From positions 1,995,001 to 2,059,000 of the forward strand of contig NZ_JBBOXF010000001.1 in NCBI RefSeq assembly GCF_038007465.1: a DNA stretch of 64,000 nt. The letters run 5' to 3'. The notes beneath the pieces are model-generated. The model ran no database searches and was not told where the DNA came from. It worked only from the letters and a program-made list of their open reading frames with translations. The translations under genes and the position numbers were made by a program. Below are positions 1 through 10,825 of the stretch, piece after piece. Position 1 is the first letter of the stretch. Every line of letters begins with the position of its first letter. The DNA comes from Sporosarcina sp. FSL K6-1508 (GTDB taxonomy: Bacteria > Bacillota > Bacilli > Bacillales_A > Planococcaceae).

Positions 1-2887
<2,887 letters not shown>

Positions 2888-2981
2888 ATTTTGAAAAGGG
2901 CTTGATTACCCTGATTCGTGTAGCACAATGTCTATTTCATTCAGTTTTGAGCGAATAAGTACCGTTCATAAAAAAAAGTAC

Positions 2982-3010
2982 TTGCAATTAAGTTTAGAAA
3001 CTGATATAAT
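2982..3010 (+). promoter_or_regulatory. Sigma-A-type promoter inside the 23S-5S spacer
   Basis: TTGCAA at 2982-2987 and TATAAT at 3005-3010 are separated by exactly 17 bases, and the -10 is extended (TG one base upstream). Expected start is near 3017, about 25 bases before the 5S gene. It could drive 5S and the 20 tRNAs independently of 16S/23S. Prediction from sequence only. Confidence 0.6.
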
Positions 3011-3041
3011 GAATATTGTCTTTGAGAAAAGATGATGCAGG

Positions 3042-3157
3042 TCTGGTGACGATTGCGAAGAGGTCACACCCGTTCCCATACCGAACACGGAAGTTAAGCT
3101 CTTCAGCGCCGATGGTAGTTGGGGGTTCCCCCCTGTGAGAGTAGGACGCCGCCGGGC
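3042..3157 (+). rRNA. 5S ribosomal RNA
   Basis: About 116 bases with the conserved block CCGTTCCCATACCGAACACG and the terminal helix TCTGGTGACG/CGCCGCCGGGC. It lies about 155 bases downstream of 23S, as usual in Bacillales rrn operons. The ends are accurate to within a base or two. Confidence 0.97.
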
Positions 3158-3298
3158 CTGTGAGATTCATTACATAAAAAGTCTTTGTAGTAAGTGGCTT
3201 GCATTTCACACATAGTGGGACAAGCAATTAATACATAGAAAAAACAGTGTGGATGAAAATGCTGATGAATTTATCAATTCATTATAAAATATAACCCA

Positions 3299-3374
3299 GG
3301 AGGATTAGCTCAGCTGGGAGAGCACCTGCCTTACAAGCAGGGGGTCGGCGGTTCGAGCCCGTCATCCTCCACCA
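3299..3374 (+). tRNA. tRNA-Val (TAC)
   Basis: Cloverleaf with anticodon TAC and encoded CCA; first of the 20-tRNA array after 5S. The discriminator base is A. Confidence 0.97.
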
Positions 3375-3391
3375 TTTACTTTAATTCTTTC

Positions 3392-3467
<76 letters not shown>

Positions 3468-3473
3468 CTTTTC

Positions 3474-3549
3474 GAGCCATTAGCTCAGTTGGTAGAGCAT
3501 CTGACTTTTAATCAGAGGGTCGCAGGTTCGAATCCTGCATGGCTCACCA
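3474..3549 (+). tRNA. tRNA-Lys (TTT)
   Basis: Cloverleaf with anticodon TTT and encoded CCA, six bases after tRNA-Thr. Confidence 0.97.
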
Positions 3550-3580
3550 TTTTTATGACTTAGCAGTCATGATTTATATT

Positions 3581-3662
3581 GCGGGTATGGCGGAACTGGC
3601 AGACGCGCTAGACTTAGGATCTAGTGCCTTCGGGCGTGGGGGTTCGACTCCCTTTACCCGCA
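3581..3662 (+). tRNA. tRNA-Leu (TAG)
   Basis: Class II tRNA with a long variable arm, anticodon TAG, and no encoded CCA. Confidence 0.96.
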
Positions 3663-3670
3663 CTTATAAT

Positions 3671-3745
3671 GCGGAAGTAGTTCAGTGGTAGAATACGACC
3701 TTGCCAAGGTCGGGGTCGCGGGTTCGAATCCCGTCTTCCGCTCCA
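3671..3745 (+). tRNA. tRNA-Gly (GCC)
   Basis: Cloverleaf with anticodon GCC, T discriminator and encoded CCA. Confidence 0.97.
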
Positions 3746-3752
3746 TATTTTT

Positions 3753-3838
3753 GCCGGGGTGGCGGAACTGGCAGACGCACAGGACTTAAAATCCTGCGGT
3801 AGGTGACTACCGTACCGGTTCGATTCCGGTTCTCGGCA
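3753..3838 (+). tRNA. tRNA-Leu (TAA)
   Basis: Class II tRNA with variable arm, anticodon TAA, no encoded CCA. Confidence 0.96.
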
Positions 3839-3860
3839 TTAATAACATTTTTAATCATAT

Positions 3861-3937
3861 GCGCTCGTAGCTCAATTGGATAGAGCACCTGACTACGGAT
3901 CAGGAGGTTGTGGATTCGACTTCTGCCGGGCGCACCA
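3861..3937 (+). tRNA. tRNA-Arg (ACG)
   Basis: Cloverleaf with anticodon ACG (A34 expected to be deaminated to inosine) and encoded CCA. Confidence 0.97.
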
Positions 3938-3977
3938 TTATAACTTTTCAATTTGCACTTTATAATTCATAATTTAA

Positions 3978-4054
3978 CGGGACGTAGCTCAGCTTGGTAG
4001 AGCACTTGGTTTGGGACCAAGGGGTCGCAGGTTCGAATCCTGTCTTCCCGACCA
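3978..4054 (+). tRNA. tRNA-Pro (TGG)
   Basis: Cloverleaf with anticodon TGG and encoded CCA. Confidence 0.97.
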
Positions 4055-4136
4055 TTAAGATCTTTAAGCAGCTTCACCGCTTAAAGAAGCCACCATTTTA
4101 AGCAGATTTGTTGCTTAAATAATAATCAGTTAGAAT

Positions 4137-4212
4137 GGGGCCTTAGCTCAGCTGGGAGAGCGCCTGCCTTGCACGCAGGAGGTCAGCGGTTCGATCCCGC
4201 TAGGCTCCACCA
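4137..4212 (+). tRNA. tRNA-Ala (TGC)
   Basis: Cloverleaf with anticodon TGC and encoded CCA. Confidence 0.97.
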
Positions 4213-4234
4213 ACACAATTTCAATAAAGATCCT

Positions 4235-4308
4235 GGCGGCGTAGCTCAGCTGGCTAGAGCGTACGGTTCATACCCGTGAGGTCGGGGGTTCGATCCCCTC
4301 TGCCGCCA
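4235..4308 (+). tRNA. tRNA-Met (CAT), elongator
   Basis: Anticodon CAT in the loop TTCATAC; no CCA encoded. It closely resembles the B. subtilis elongator Met tRNA and occupies the equivalent slot in the array. Confidence 0.93.
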
Positions 4309-4315
4309 TCTTAAA

Positions 4316-4392
4316 GGACCTTTAGCTCAGTTGGTTAGAGCAGACGGCTCATAACCGTCCGGTCGCAGGTTCGAGTCCTGCAAGGTCCACCA
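4316..4392 (+). tRNA. CAT-anticodon tRNA, probably tRNA-Ile2 (lysidine type)
   Basis: Cloverleaf with anticodon CAT and encoded CCA. Its body (acceptor GGACCTT, CTCATAA loop) matches the B. subtilis trnB tRNA regarded as Ile2, whose C34 is converted to lysidine by TilS. Some annotations label it Met; the assignment is from recalled similarity. Confidence 0.8.
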
Positions 4393-4409
4393 CTATTCTA
4401 TATAATCAC

Positions 4410-4502
4410 GGAGGTATACCCAAGCCCGGCTGAAGGGATCGGTCTTGAAAACCGACAGGGGAGTCAAATCCCGCGGGGGTTCGAATCCCTCTACCTCCTC
4501 CA
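4410..4502 (+). tRNA. tRNA-Ser (TGA)
   Basis: Class II tRNA with long variable arm, anticodon TGA, encoded CCA. Confidence 0.96.
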
Positions 4503-4542
4503 TTTTTTAAAAGTGGTGTAAGAAAAAGTAATATATTGTTGT

Positions 4543-4618
<76 letters not shown>

Positions 4619-4620
4619 AT

Positions 4621-4696
4621 GGTCCCGTGGTGTAGCGGTTAACATGCCTGCCTGTCACGCAGGAGATCGCCGGTTCGATCCCGGTCGGGACCGCCA
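4621..4696 (+). tRNA. tRNA-Asp (GTC)
   Basis: Cloverleaf with anticodon GTC and encoded CCA. Confidence 0.97.
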
Positions 4697-4758
4697 TTTT
4701 TATTAGTAGTATAGTAAGGTTTAAGTTAAGCTAACTGCTTAATGTGAACCGAATATAT

Positions 4759-4834
4759 GGCTCAGTAGCTCAGTCGGTAGAGCAAAGGACTGAAAATCCT
4801 TGTGTCGGCGGTTCGATTCCGTCCTGAGCCACCA
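4759..4834 (+). tRNA. tRNA-Phe (GAA)
   Basis: Cloverleaf with anticodon GAA and encoded CCA. In B. subtilis trnB a tRNA-His follows here; in this window the next gene is tRNA-Gly. Confidence 0.97.
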
Positions 4835-4841
4835 TTATTAT

Positions 4842-4915
4842 GCGAGTGTAGTTTAGTGGTAAAACCTCAGCCTTCCAAGCTGATGATGAGGGTTCGATTC
4901 CCTTCACTCGCTCCA
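4842..4915 (+). tRNA. tRNA-Gly (TCC)
   Basis: Cloverleaf with anticodon TCC and encoded CCA, seven bases after tRNA-Phe. Confidence 0.97.
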
Positions 4916-4916
4916 A

Positions 4917-4993
<77 letters not shown>

Positions 4994-4994
4994 T

Positions 4995-5069
4995 TCCGCA
5001 GTAGCTCAGTGGTAGAGCAATCGGCTGTTAACCGATCGGTCGTAGGTTCGAGTCCTACCTGCGGAGCCA
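4995..5069 (+). tRNA. tRNA-Asn (GTT)
   Basis: Cloverleaf with anticodon GTT, G discriminator and encoded CCA. Confidence 0.97.
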
Positions 5070-5080
5070 TTTATATATAT

Positions 5081-5171
5081 GGGGAAGTACTCAAGCGGCT
5101 CAAGAGGTGCCCCTGCTAAGGGTATAGATCGCGAAAGCGGTGCGAGGGTTCGAATCCCTCCTTCTCCGCCA
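5081..5171 (+). tRNA. tRNA-Ser (GCT)
   Basis: Class II tRNA with variable arm, anticodon GCT and encoded CCA. The acceptor stem has one G-T wobble. Confidence 0.96.
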
Positions 5172-5181
5172 TATATATTTT

Positions 5182-5253
5182 GGCCCCTTGGTCAAGCGGT
5201 TAAGACACCGCCCTTTCACGGCGGTATCACGGGTTCGAATCCCGTAGGGGTCA
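5182..5253 (+). tRNA. tRNA-Glu (TTC)
   Basis: Cloverleaf with anticodon TTC, no encoded CCA; last gene of the array. Confidence 0.97.
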
Positions 5254-5256
5254 TGC

Positions 5257-5304
5257 AAAAAAGTAGCATTACAAGTTTCTAGTGAACTTGTAATGCTACT
5301 TTTT
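5257..5304. terminator. Bidirectional terminator closing the rrn/tRNA operon
   Basis: A near-perfect stem of about 19 bp (AAAAGTAGCATTACAAGTT and its complement) with a 7-base loop has A-runs before and T-runs after it, so it can end the tRNA transcript and the convergent yteA-like gene. Confidence 0.9.
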
Positions 5305-5316
5305 AATTTGTCCATT

Positions 5317-5347
5317 TATACCATAAGCCTAAATGGCTTATGGTATA
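5317..5347. repeat. Perfect 13-bp inverted repeat next to the yteA-like stop
   Basis: TATACCATAAGCC, a 5-base loop TAAAT, then the complement. There is no T-run on either side, so it is not a canonical terminator. It may protect the 3' end of the convergent transcript. Confidence 0.6.
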
Positions 5348-5350
5348 ATA

Positions 5351-6091
5351 TCACTTCTTTTCATTATCAGTATAACTGTCCTTTTCATGGTAAGGAATAT
5401 CACCAAGGGGGGATTCGATTCCTTCAGCGTCCAGCTCCGCTTCATACTTTTCTGAAGCATCTGATCTGACAAAACCGCGTGATTTACCGTTAATATCGGT
5501 ACCTGTGAATTCTTCGATATCTTCAGCTGCACCGTCTGTAATATCTGTGTCATATAAAGTATTATAGTTATCATGATCTCCAATGAAATCGGATGGAGTT
5601 TCGGATGTTCCAGATTTCGCTATTTCCTGAAAGCTATCTTCTCCGTCTCGGGCTGCCCCAGATCTTCTATCGGCAAATGAATTGGGGTTTGCCATAATAA
5701 GAATATCTTCTTCGACAGGCGGGTCGTTGGGTACTTCTTGTTCTGTCGCATGATTAATGCAGAGAGTTGTATAAGGGACTGCCTCAAGACGTTCAAAGGG
5801 AATATCTTCTTGGCACACTTCACATTTACCGTAAGAACCATCCACCATCGCTTGTAAGGCGCTTTCCACTTTGTCTAGCTCAGAGCCAGCATGTATGTGT
5901 AAAGCCATGTCTTTCTCCCTTTCAAACAGTTCTGTGCCCATGTCGCCGGGATGATTGTCATACATCGATAACTCACCAGCAGCATCCTGAGCACTTTCTT
6001 TAATATCCGTTTCTTCTTCCGTTTTTGTTAAGTCATTCATCATTTCAAGTAATTCTTTTTTTAATGTATTTTTCTGATTTTCATTCAACAC
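5351..6091 (-). CDS. yteA: YteA family protein (DksA/TraR-type zinc finger)
   Basis: A 246-residue acidic, largely helical cytoplasmic protein. The N-terminal 80 residues look coiled-coil. A DksA/TraR-type finger follows near residues 85-115 (YGKCEVCQ ... LCINHA: CxxC then C-x3-H), then a long acidic tail. B. subtilis YteA is a sporulation-associated member of this family, and the gene there also lies next to the men cluster. The start is probably GTG at 6091, with AAGGA about 11 bases upstream. It is transcribed towards the rRNA operon and ends at the shared terminator. The biochemical function of the family is unknown. Confidence 0.82.
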   Translation of the reverse strand: MLNENQKNTLKKELLEMMNDLTKTEEETDIKESAQDAAGELSMYDNHPGDMGTELFEREKDMALHIHAGSELDKVESALQAMVDGSYGKCEVCQEDIPFERLEAVPYTTLCINHATEQEVPNDPPVEEDILIMANPNSFADRRSGAARDGEDSFQEIAKSGTSETPSDFIGDHDNYNTLYDTDITDGAAEDIEEFTGTDINGKSRGFVRSDASEKYEAELDAEGIESPLGDIPYHEKDSYTDNEKK

Positions 6092-6223
6092 GTTTTCTCA
6101 CGTCCTTTTTAGTAATAGCAACAGGTTGTTCATTTAAATCTTTGGTAATTGATAAAGGAATAGATTGTTGTCTATTATTCATTAACTTCCCTTTATTACG
6201 ACCGGTTTAAACATATGAATACG

Positions 6224-6267
6224 AAAAAGCCCAGAGCATCATTTAAAACGATGCTTCGGGCTTTTTT
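6224..6267. terminator. Strong rho-independent terminator between yteA-like and menA remnant
   Basis: AAAAAGCCC-a-GAGCATC, loop, GATGCTTCGGGCTTTTTT. The T-run is on the + side and an A-run sits on the other side, so it can stop minus-strand transcription from the menA remnant as well. Confidence 0.85.
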
Positions 6268-6298
6268 ATTGAAAGAGAAGAAAGTGTAGAGTTTTAAT

Positions 6299-6697
6299 CT
6301 ATAACGGTTTCTGTGCTTTCCGGAATACGCTGATTCCTGTTGCTGGTTTCTTGAGGCCAAGAAATACAAGTAGTGCCCCTGAAGTAAGATGGCCGAAGAT
6401 GACCAGCGCTATAATCTAGGCATAAGAAAGTATAAAAACCAACATTAAAATTGGGATTGCATTGGAGCGGCCAACAAGAATTGCAAGTGTTTTTCGGCCG
6501 CTTTCCTTATGGCCTTCCAAATCTCGTATAGTATTTGCAGCATAATTTTGCCGACTAGCAACATACTTGGAATGGAGAACTGAATTACATCTGTCGTTAC
6601 TGTTCCTGTTTACATATAGCATGCAATGAGGATAAAACAGCATTCCCTTAACTACACCGGAAAAAGGCTCTCCGAAAGGCGTATACGCTGTCACCAA
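6299..6697 (-). pseudogene. menA: menA remnant (1,4-dihydroxy-2-naphthoate prenyltransferase)
   Basis: Only the C-terminal part of MenA can be recognised, and it is broken into several frames. Frame one gives AYTPFGEPFSG; a shifted frame gives FILIACYM-stop-TGTVTTDVIQFSIPSMLLVG; the first frame then resumes with AANTIRDLEGHKESGRKTLAILVGR; a third frame ends with GALLVFLGLKKPATGISVFR. There are thus at least three frameshifts and one nonsense codon, and the N-terminal half is absent. The remnant begins exactly at a 20-bp inverted duplication. A working MenA must be encoded elsewhere if the men cluster downstream is used. Confidence 0.88.
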
Positions 6698-6719
6698 ATA
6701 CGCCTTTCGGAGAGCTTTT
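6661..6719. repeat. Inverted duplication of menA sequence forming a long hairpin
   Basis: The arms AAAAGgCTCTCCGAAAGGCGTA (6662-6683) and TACGCCTTTCGGAGAGCTTTT (6699-6719) pair over about 20 bp with one bulged G. The left arm codes for the MenA stretch YTPFGE on the minus strand. T-runs on both sides make it terminator-like in both directions. Confidence 0.8.
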
Positions 6720-6896
6720 ATTGTCTGTTGCTATATAGTTCTCTCCCTATCATTTTAAGGACCGTGTTATTGTAATCCAAAATGAGTGGAGTGAACATAC
6801 ACACTGCTTATTATGTGCTGAAACGGCACGAATTCGGTATGATAGAATATAGGTATATGCTCTTAATTAGTCGAATGAATGTACGGAGGGAAAATA

Positions 6897-8282
6897 ATGA
6901 ACCGGAAGTTGACCGCAACCCCTGAATCTCAATTGAATATAAGTCAGAACGAGTTACGATTTTTCACTGAAACTGTCGATGCGGGACGGATTTCACCACT
7001 TGCATTTTTTGAAGCAGGGGATTCGTGTTATAAAGATGAACGTTTTTATTGGCAAAATGCAGATAAAACATTAACACTTGTTGGAATTGGACATGCTACT
7101 GTATTGGAAAGTGAGGGAGCAGATGAACGTTTTTCACAAATTTCCGCCAGTTGGAAAAAATTGTGTGCTGCTCTTATTAAAGAAGAAAATGATAAAGAAC
7201 CTGTTCTATTCGGAGGCTTCTCATTTGATCCGAAAAGTGTCAAGAACTCAGTGTGGAGCTCATTCCCAACCGCTTACTTCGTAGTCCCATCTTTCCAACT
7301 ATCGATTACGAATGGCAAGACAGCAATCTCCATTAACCTTGTGACAGAAAGTAATGATGCAGCAGAACAGTTTGAAGGGTTACGGATCGAAAGGGATCGG
7401 CTAATTCATATTGCACAAGTGGAGGAATCCGCACTTCTTTTAAAACCGGAAGTCGTATCCATAGAGGAACTATCGAAAGAAAATTATATGAAGTCTGTTG
7501 AAGGTGTCACAAAGAAAATTAATAATGGAGAAGCTGAAAAAGTAGTTATTGCACGTTCGGTGAAACTTAATTTTGCAGATGAAGTGTCGGCTGTGACTGC
7601 ACTCCATCATATTTCAAATGAACAGCAAGAAAGCTATCACTTTGGTTTGCAAAAAGAGGGCCAGCTATTTTTCGGTGCTACGCCGGAACGTCTGATTGAA
7701 ATTTCTAACGGGCGTGCGTACTCGGCATGTGTCGCAGGGTCTATTAAACGTGGCAAATCGGCAGCTGAAGATCGCGAACTCGGTGATGAGCTTATCGATG
7801 ACAGCAAAAATCGGGAAGAGCATCAATACGTTGTTAATATGATTTCACAAGTATTTCAAACGTTCTGTACGGATGTTATGATTTCAAAATTTCCAAGATT
7901 AATGAAAGTACGGGATATTCAGCATTTATTCACACCAGTTGAGGGCAAAGTTGAACAAGGAACTGATATATTTAGTTTAGTTCAGGCACTTCATCCCACC
8001 CCGGCGCTCGGTGGAGTCCCGAGAGAGATAGCAATGGAAATGATTCGTTCCGAGGAAGATATGGATCGGGGTTATTATGCTGGGCCAGTTGGCTGGACAG
8101 ACACGGCCGGAAACGGTGAATTCGCTGTGGCCATCCGCTCTGCACTTCTTGACAGGGACAGCGCTTATTTATACGCAGGTGGAGGAATCGTGGCGGATTC
8201 TGAATCAGAAAAGGAATACGATGAAACATGGGTGAAATTCAGACCTGTCATGCGGGCGCTTGGAGGAAAACTGAATGGATAA
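6897..8282 (+). CDS. menF: Isochorismate synthase MenF
   Basis: 461 residues. It converts chorismate to isochorismate, the first menaquinone-specific step. The C-terminal chorismate-binding domain is complete: FGATPERLIE, ACVAGSIKRG, NREEHQYVV, LHPTPALGG and GYYAGPVGW are all visible. An ATG lies 18 bases upstream, but the Shine-Dalgarno GGAGGG (6884-6889) sits between it and the ATG at 6897, so the latter is the start. It is the first gene of the cluster, overlaps menD by 8 bases, and is divergent from the decayed menA. Confidence 0.95.
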   Translation: MNRKLTATPESQLNISQNELRFFTETVDAGRISPLAFFEAGDSCYKDERFYWQNADKTLTLVGIGHATVLESEGADERFSQISASWKKLCAALIKEENDKEPVLFGGFSFDPKSVKNSVWSSFPTAYFVVPSFQLSITNGKTAISINLVTESNDAAEQFEGLRIERDRLIHIAQVEESALLLKPEVVSIEELSKENYMKSVEGVTKKINNGEAEKVVIARSVKLNFADEVSAVTALHHISNEQQESYHFGLQKEGQLFFGATPERLIEISNGRAYSACVAGSIKRGKSAAEDRELGDELIDDSKNREEHQYVVNMISQVFQTFCTDVMISKFPRLMKVRDIQHLFTPVEGKVEQGTDIFSLVQALHPTPALGGVPREIAMEMIRSEEDMDRGYYAGPVGWTDTAGNGEFAVAIRSALLDRDSAYLYAGGGIVADSESEKEYDETWVKFRPVMRALGGKLNG

Positions 8283-9987
8283 CCGTACAGCTTTAACGGA
8301 TTATGTTCGGAGAATAACGGATGGACTGATGAAGGCAGATGTAAAGGCAGCAGTTATCAGCCCAGGCTCACGTTCGACACCACTTGCCTATGCTTTTGCA
8401 TCAACAAAAGAACTTGATGTTTATATGCAAGTCGATGAAAGATCGGCTGCCTATTTCGCGTTGGGATTGGCGAAGGCGTCAGGTGCTCCTGTCGTCCTTC
8501 TCTGCACGTCTGGGACAGCAGCATCGAACTATCATCCTGCAATTACAGAAGCGTACTATGCGCGCATCCCGCTAATTGTCATCACTGCAGATCGGCCTCC
8601 TGAGTTAAGAGAAGTAGGTGCACCGCAGGCAATCGATCAAATTCGAATGTATGGTAAGCATGTGAAATATAGCGTTGATTTCCCGCTTGCGGAAAATAAT
8701 ACGGATATTGATGACTTTATCGATCGGCATGTAAGCCGGGCTTTGTCGGTGGCAACTTCGGTTCCCCGCGGTCCAGTTCATTTGAATGTGCCTTTCCGGG
8801 AACCCCTTCTAATTGATTTTGATCGGGAAGTGCCGAAATCGACTTTCCAAAAACAGATTAAAGGTGCAGATAGCTTGGATGCATCTGCAGTACAACAAAT
8901 AATGCAGTTACTTACCGATTCAGAGAAGGGATTCATTATTGCTGGTGACATGCCGGTTGGATTTGATAAAGCTGCATTTTGGAAGTTTGCAAATGCGCTG
9001 GAATGGCCTGTATTATGTGACCCACTATCAAATCTTCGTGCGGAATTGCCAGAAGAATGTGTGTCGCTTTGTATCGATCATTATGACGCGATATTAAAAA
9101 GCAAGGTATTCAAAGAGAAAGCCATACCTGATACGGTGATTCGATTCGGTGCACAGCCAGTAGCGAAACCACTATCGCTTTATTTGAAAAAGGTTCGGCC
9201 TGCGACAGTTATTGCGGTGGACGAATCACCAGAATTTCGAGATTCACTGGGCGTTGTTACGCATCATATTCAAACATCACCCGCAAATATTATGCGAATT
9301 ATTGTGGATAAACCTAAGACGTCTTATGCGGAGTTATGGGCAGGAGCGAATGATATAGCATCCGCAATTACAGACAGTTATAAGGGGACTGAGGGCGACG
9401 AAGGCATTTTTGCAAAAATGTTATTTGAGCATCTTCCTAGCGGCAGCGATCTTGTAAGCGGCAGCAGCATGCCAATCCGTGATGTCGATACGTTTTTTAG
9501 GAAGACAGAAAAGGACGTCACCATATTTGCGAATCGCGGCACGAATGGTATCGATGGTGTTGTTTCGACGGCTCTTGGTATTCAAGCTGCGAGACAGCGG
9601 CCGGCATGGTTGTTAATTGGCGATTTATCATTCCTGCATGATGTCAACGGACTCATTGCTACTCGTTTTCACGAGTCAGATTTGACCATTGTCATTATCA
9701 ATAATGACGGCGGTGGAATATTTTCGTATCTTCCACAAGCTGAAACAGATGATCATTTTGAAGAACTATTTGGTACCCCGACAGGCTTGACATTCGACCA
9801 TATTGCCGCAATGTACAATGCCCAGTATGCTGTAATCAGAACGCCTGAAGAATTCAGTATCGAACTAGCTAAAGCCAAAGATAAGCCAGTGCGCATCATT
9901 GAAGTGTTCACGAATCGCCAGGCGAATGTAAAAGCTCATCGTGAGCTATGGGCCCAAATTACGAATAGACTTGATCAGGATGAATGA
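8275..9987 (+). CDS. menD: SEPHCHC synthase MenD
   Basis: 570 residues, the usual length. This thiamine-diphosphate enzyme joins isochorismate and 2-oxoglutarate to give 2-succinyl-5-enolpyruvyl-6-hydroxy-3-cyclohexene-1-carboxylate. The N-terminal Pyr domain carries SPGSRSTPL and the catalytic Glu in VDERSAAYF. The C-terminal PP domain carries GDLSFLHDVNGL with NNDGGGIFS for Mg-ThDP binding. It starts inside the end of menF and overlaps menH by 8 bases, which suggests translational coupling along the operon. Confidence 0.96.
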   Translation: MDNRTALTDYVRRITDGLMKADVKAAVISPGSRSTPLAYAFASTKELDVYMQVDERSAAYFALGLAKASGAPVVLLCTSGTAASNYHPAITEAYYARIPLIVITADRPPELREVGAPQAIDQIRMYGKHVKYSVDFPLAENNTDIDDFIDRHVSRALSVATSVPRGPVHLNVPFREPLLIDFDREVPKSTFQKQIKGADSLDASAVQQIMQLLTDSEKGFIIAGDMPVGFDKAAFWKFANALEWPVLCDPLSNLRAELPEECVSLCIDHYDAILKSKVFKEKAIPDTVIRFGAQPVAKPLSLYLKKVRPATVIAVDESPEFRDSLGVVTHHIQTSPANIMRIIVDKPKTSYAELWAGANDIASAITDSYKGTEGDEGIFAKMLFEHLPSGSDLVSGSSMPIRDVDTFFRKTEKDVTIFANRGTNGIDGVVSTALGIQAARQRPAWLLIGDLSFLHDVNGLIATRFHESDLTIVIINNDGGGIFSYLPQAETDDHFEELFGTPTGLTFDHIAAMYNAQYAVIRTPEEFSIELAKAKDKPVRIIEVFTNRQANVKAHRELWAQITNRLDQDE

Positions 9988-10825
9988 AAATACTATCCGT
10001 GTCCGGGGAATCGATTATTATGTGGAAACCGCAGGTGCAGAGGATTTACCAACCATCGTTTTCTTGCATGGCTTTACAGGAAGTACTGCAACATGGCAAG
10101 AAGTGACCAAAATGCTAAAAGGTAAATACCGGACAGTAGCTATCGATTTGACTGGACATGGGAAAACGAGTATTCCACGAGATGTTAACCGCTACTCCAT
10201 GGACGAGCAAGTCGAGGATCTAGAAGAACTTTTTAATGCGTTATCATTTCAACAATTTAAATTGGTCGGTTATTCAATGGGGGGGCGTGTTGCACTCGCT
10301 TATACGATCCGTTATCCAAAGCGGGTGACATCGTTGATTCTTGAGAGTTCATCCCCAGGTTTGAAAACAGAAAACGAGAGAATGGAACGCCAAGCAGCTG
10401 ACGGCCGATTGGCGGACAGAATAGTGTCAGAGGGATTGCGGGCATTCATCGATTTCTGGGGAAATATTCCCTTGTTCTCATCACAAAAGAAATTGCTGGC
10501 GGAAAAACAGTTGGCAGTGAAAAACGAACGACTTAGTCAAAGTGAAACGGGCCTTGCAAATAGCTTGCGCGGAATTGGAACAGGCAGCCAAGCTTCTTAT
10601 TGGGACAGACTCCATACAGTCAATCTTCCTGTTTTGCTCATAACGGGGGAACTCGACACGAAATTCGTAAATATTTCCCGGGAAATGCAGAGCTATTTCC
10701 CTAATGTCCGCCATGAAACGATAGATCATACTGGACATGCAATTCATGTGGAAAAACCGGATACATTTGCTACAATGATAGAGGAACATATTTCAGAGTT
10801 GAAAAATCGAGGAGGATCACTATGA
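9980..10825 (+). CDS. menH: SHCHC synthase MenH (alpha/beta hydrolase)
   Basis: 281 residues. It removes pyruvate from SEPHCHC in menaquinone synthesis. The alpha/beta-hydrolase fold shows FLHGFTGS (oxyanion region), the nucleophile elbow GYSMGGR, and the late His in HTGHAIHVEKP. The start at 9980 overlaps the menD stop; a longer in-frame extension inside menD is not expected to be used. There is little Shine-Dalgarno, which fits coupling to menD. The stop overlaps menB as ATGA. Confidence 0.94.
   Translation: MNENTIRVRGIDYYVETAGAEDLPTIVFLHGFTGSTATWQEVTKMLKGKYRTVAIDLTGHGKTSIPRDVNRYSMDEQVEDLEELFNALSFQQFKLVGYSMGGRVALAYTIRYPKRVTSLILESSSPGLKTENERMERQAADGRLADRIVSEGLRAFIDFWGNIPLFSSQKKLLAEKQLAVKNERLSQSETGLANSLRGIGTGSQASYWDRLHTVNLPVLLITGELDTKFVNISREMQSYFPNVRHETIDHTGHAIHVEKPDTFATMIEEHISELKNRGGSL

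Noticed and set aside
5317..5347. Second terminator before the yteA-like gene end
   Set aside because: A perfect stem but no T-run on either strand; listed only as an inverted repeat.
6879..6896. Upstream ATG for menF
   Set aside because: The Shine-Dalgarno lies after it.
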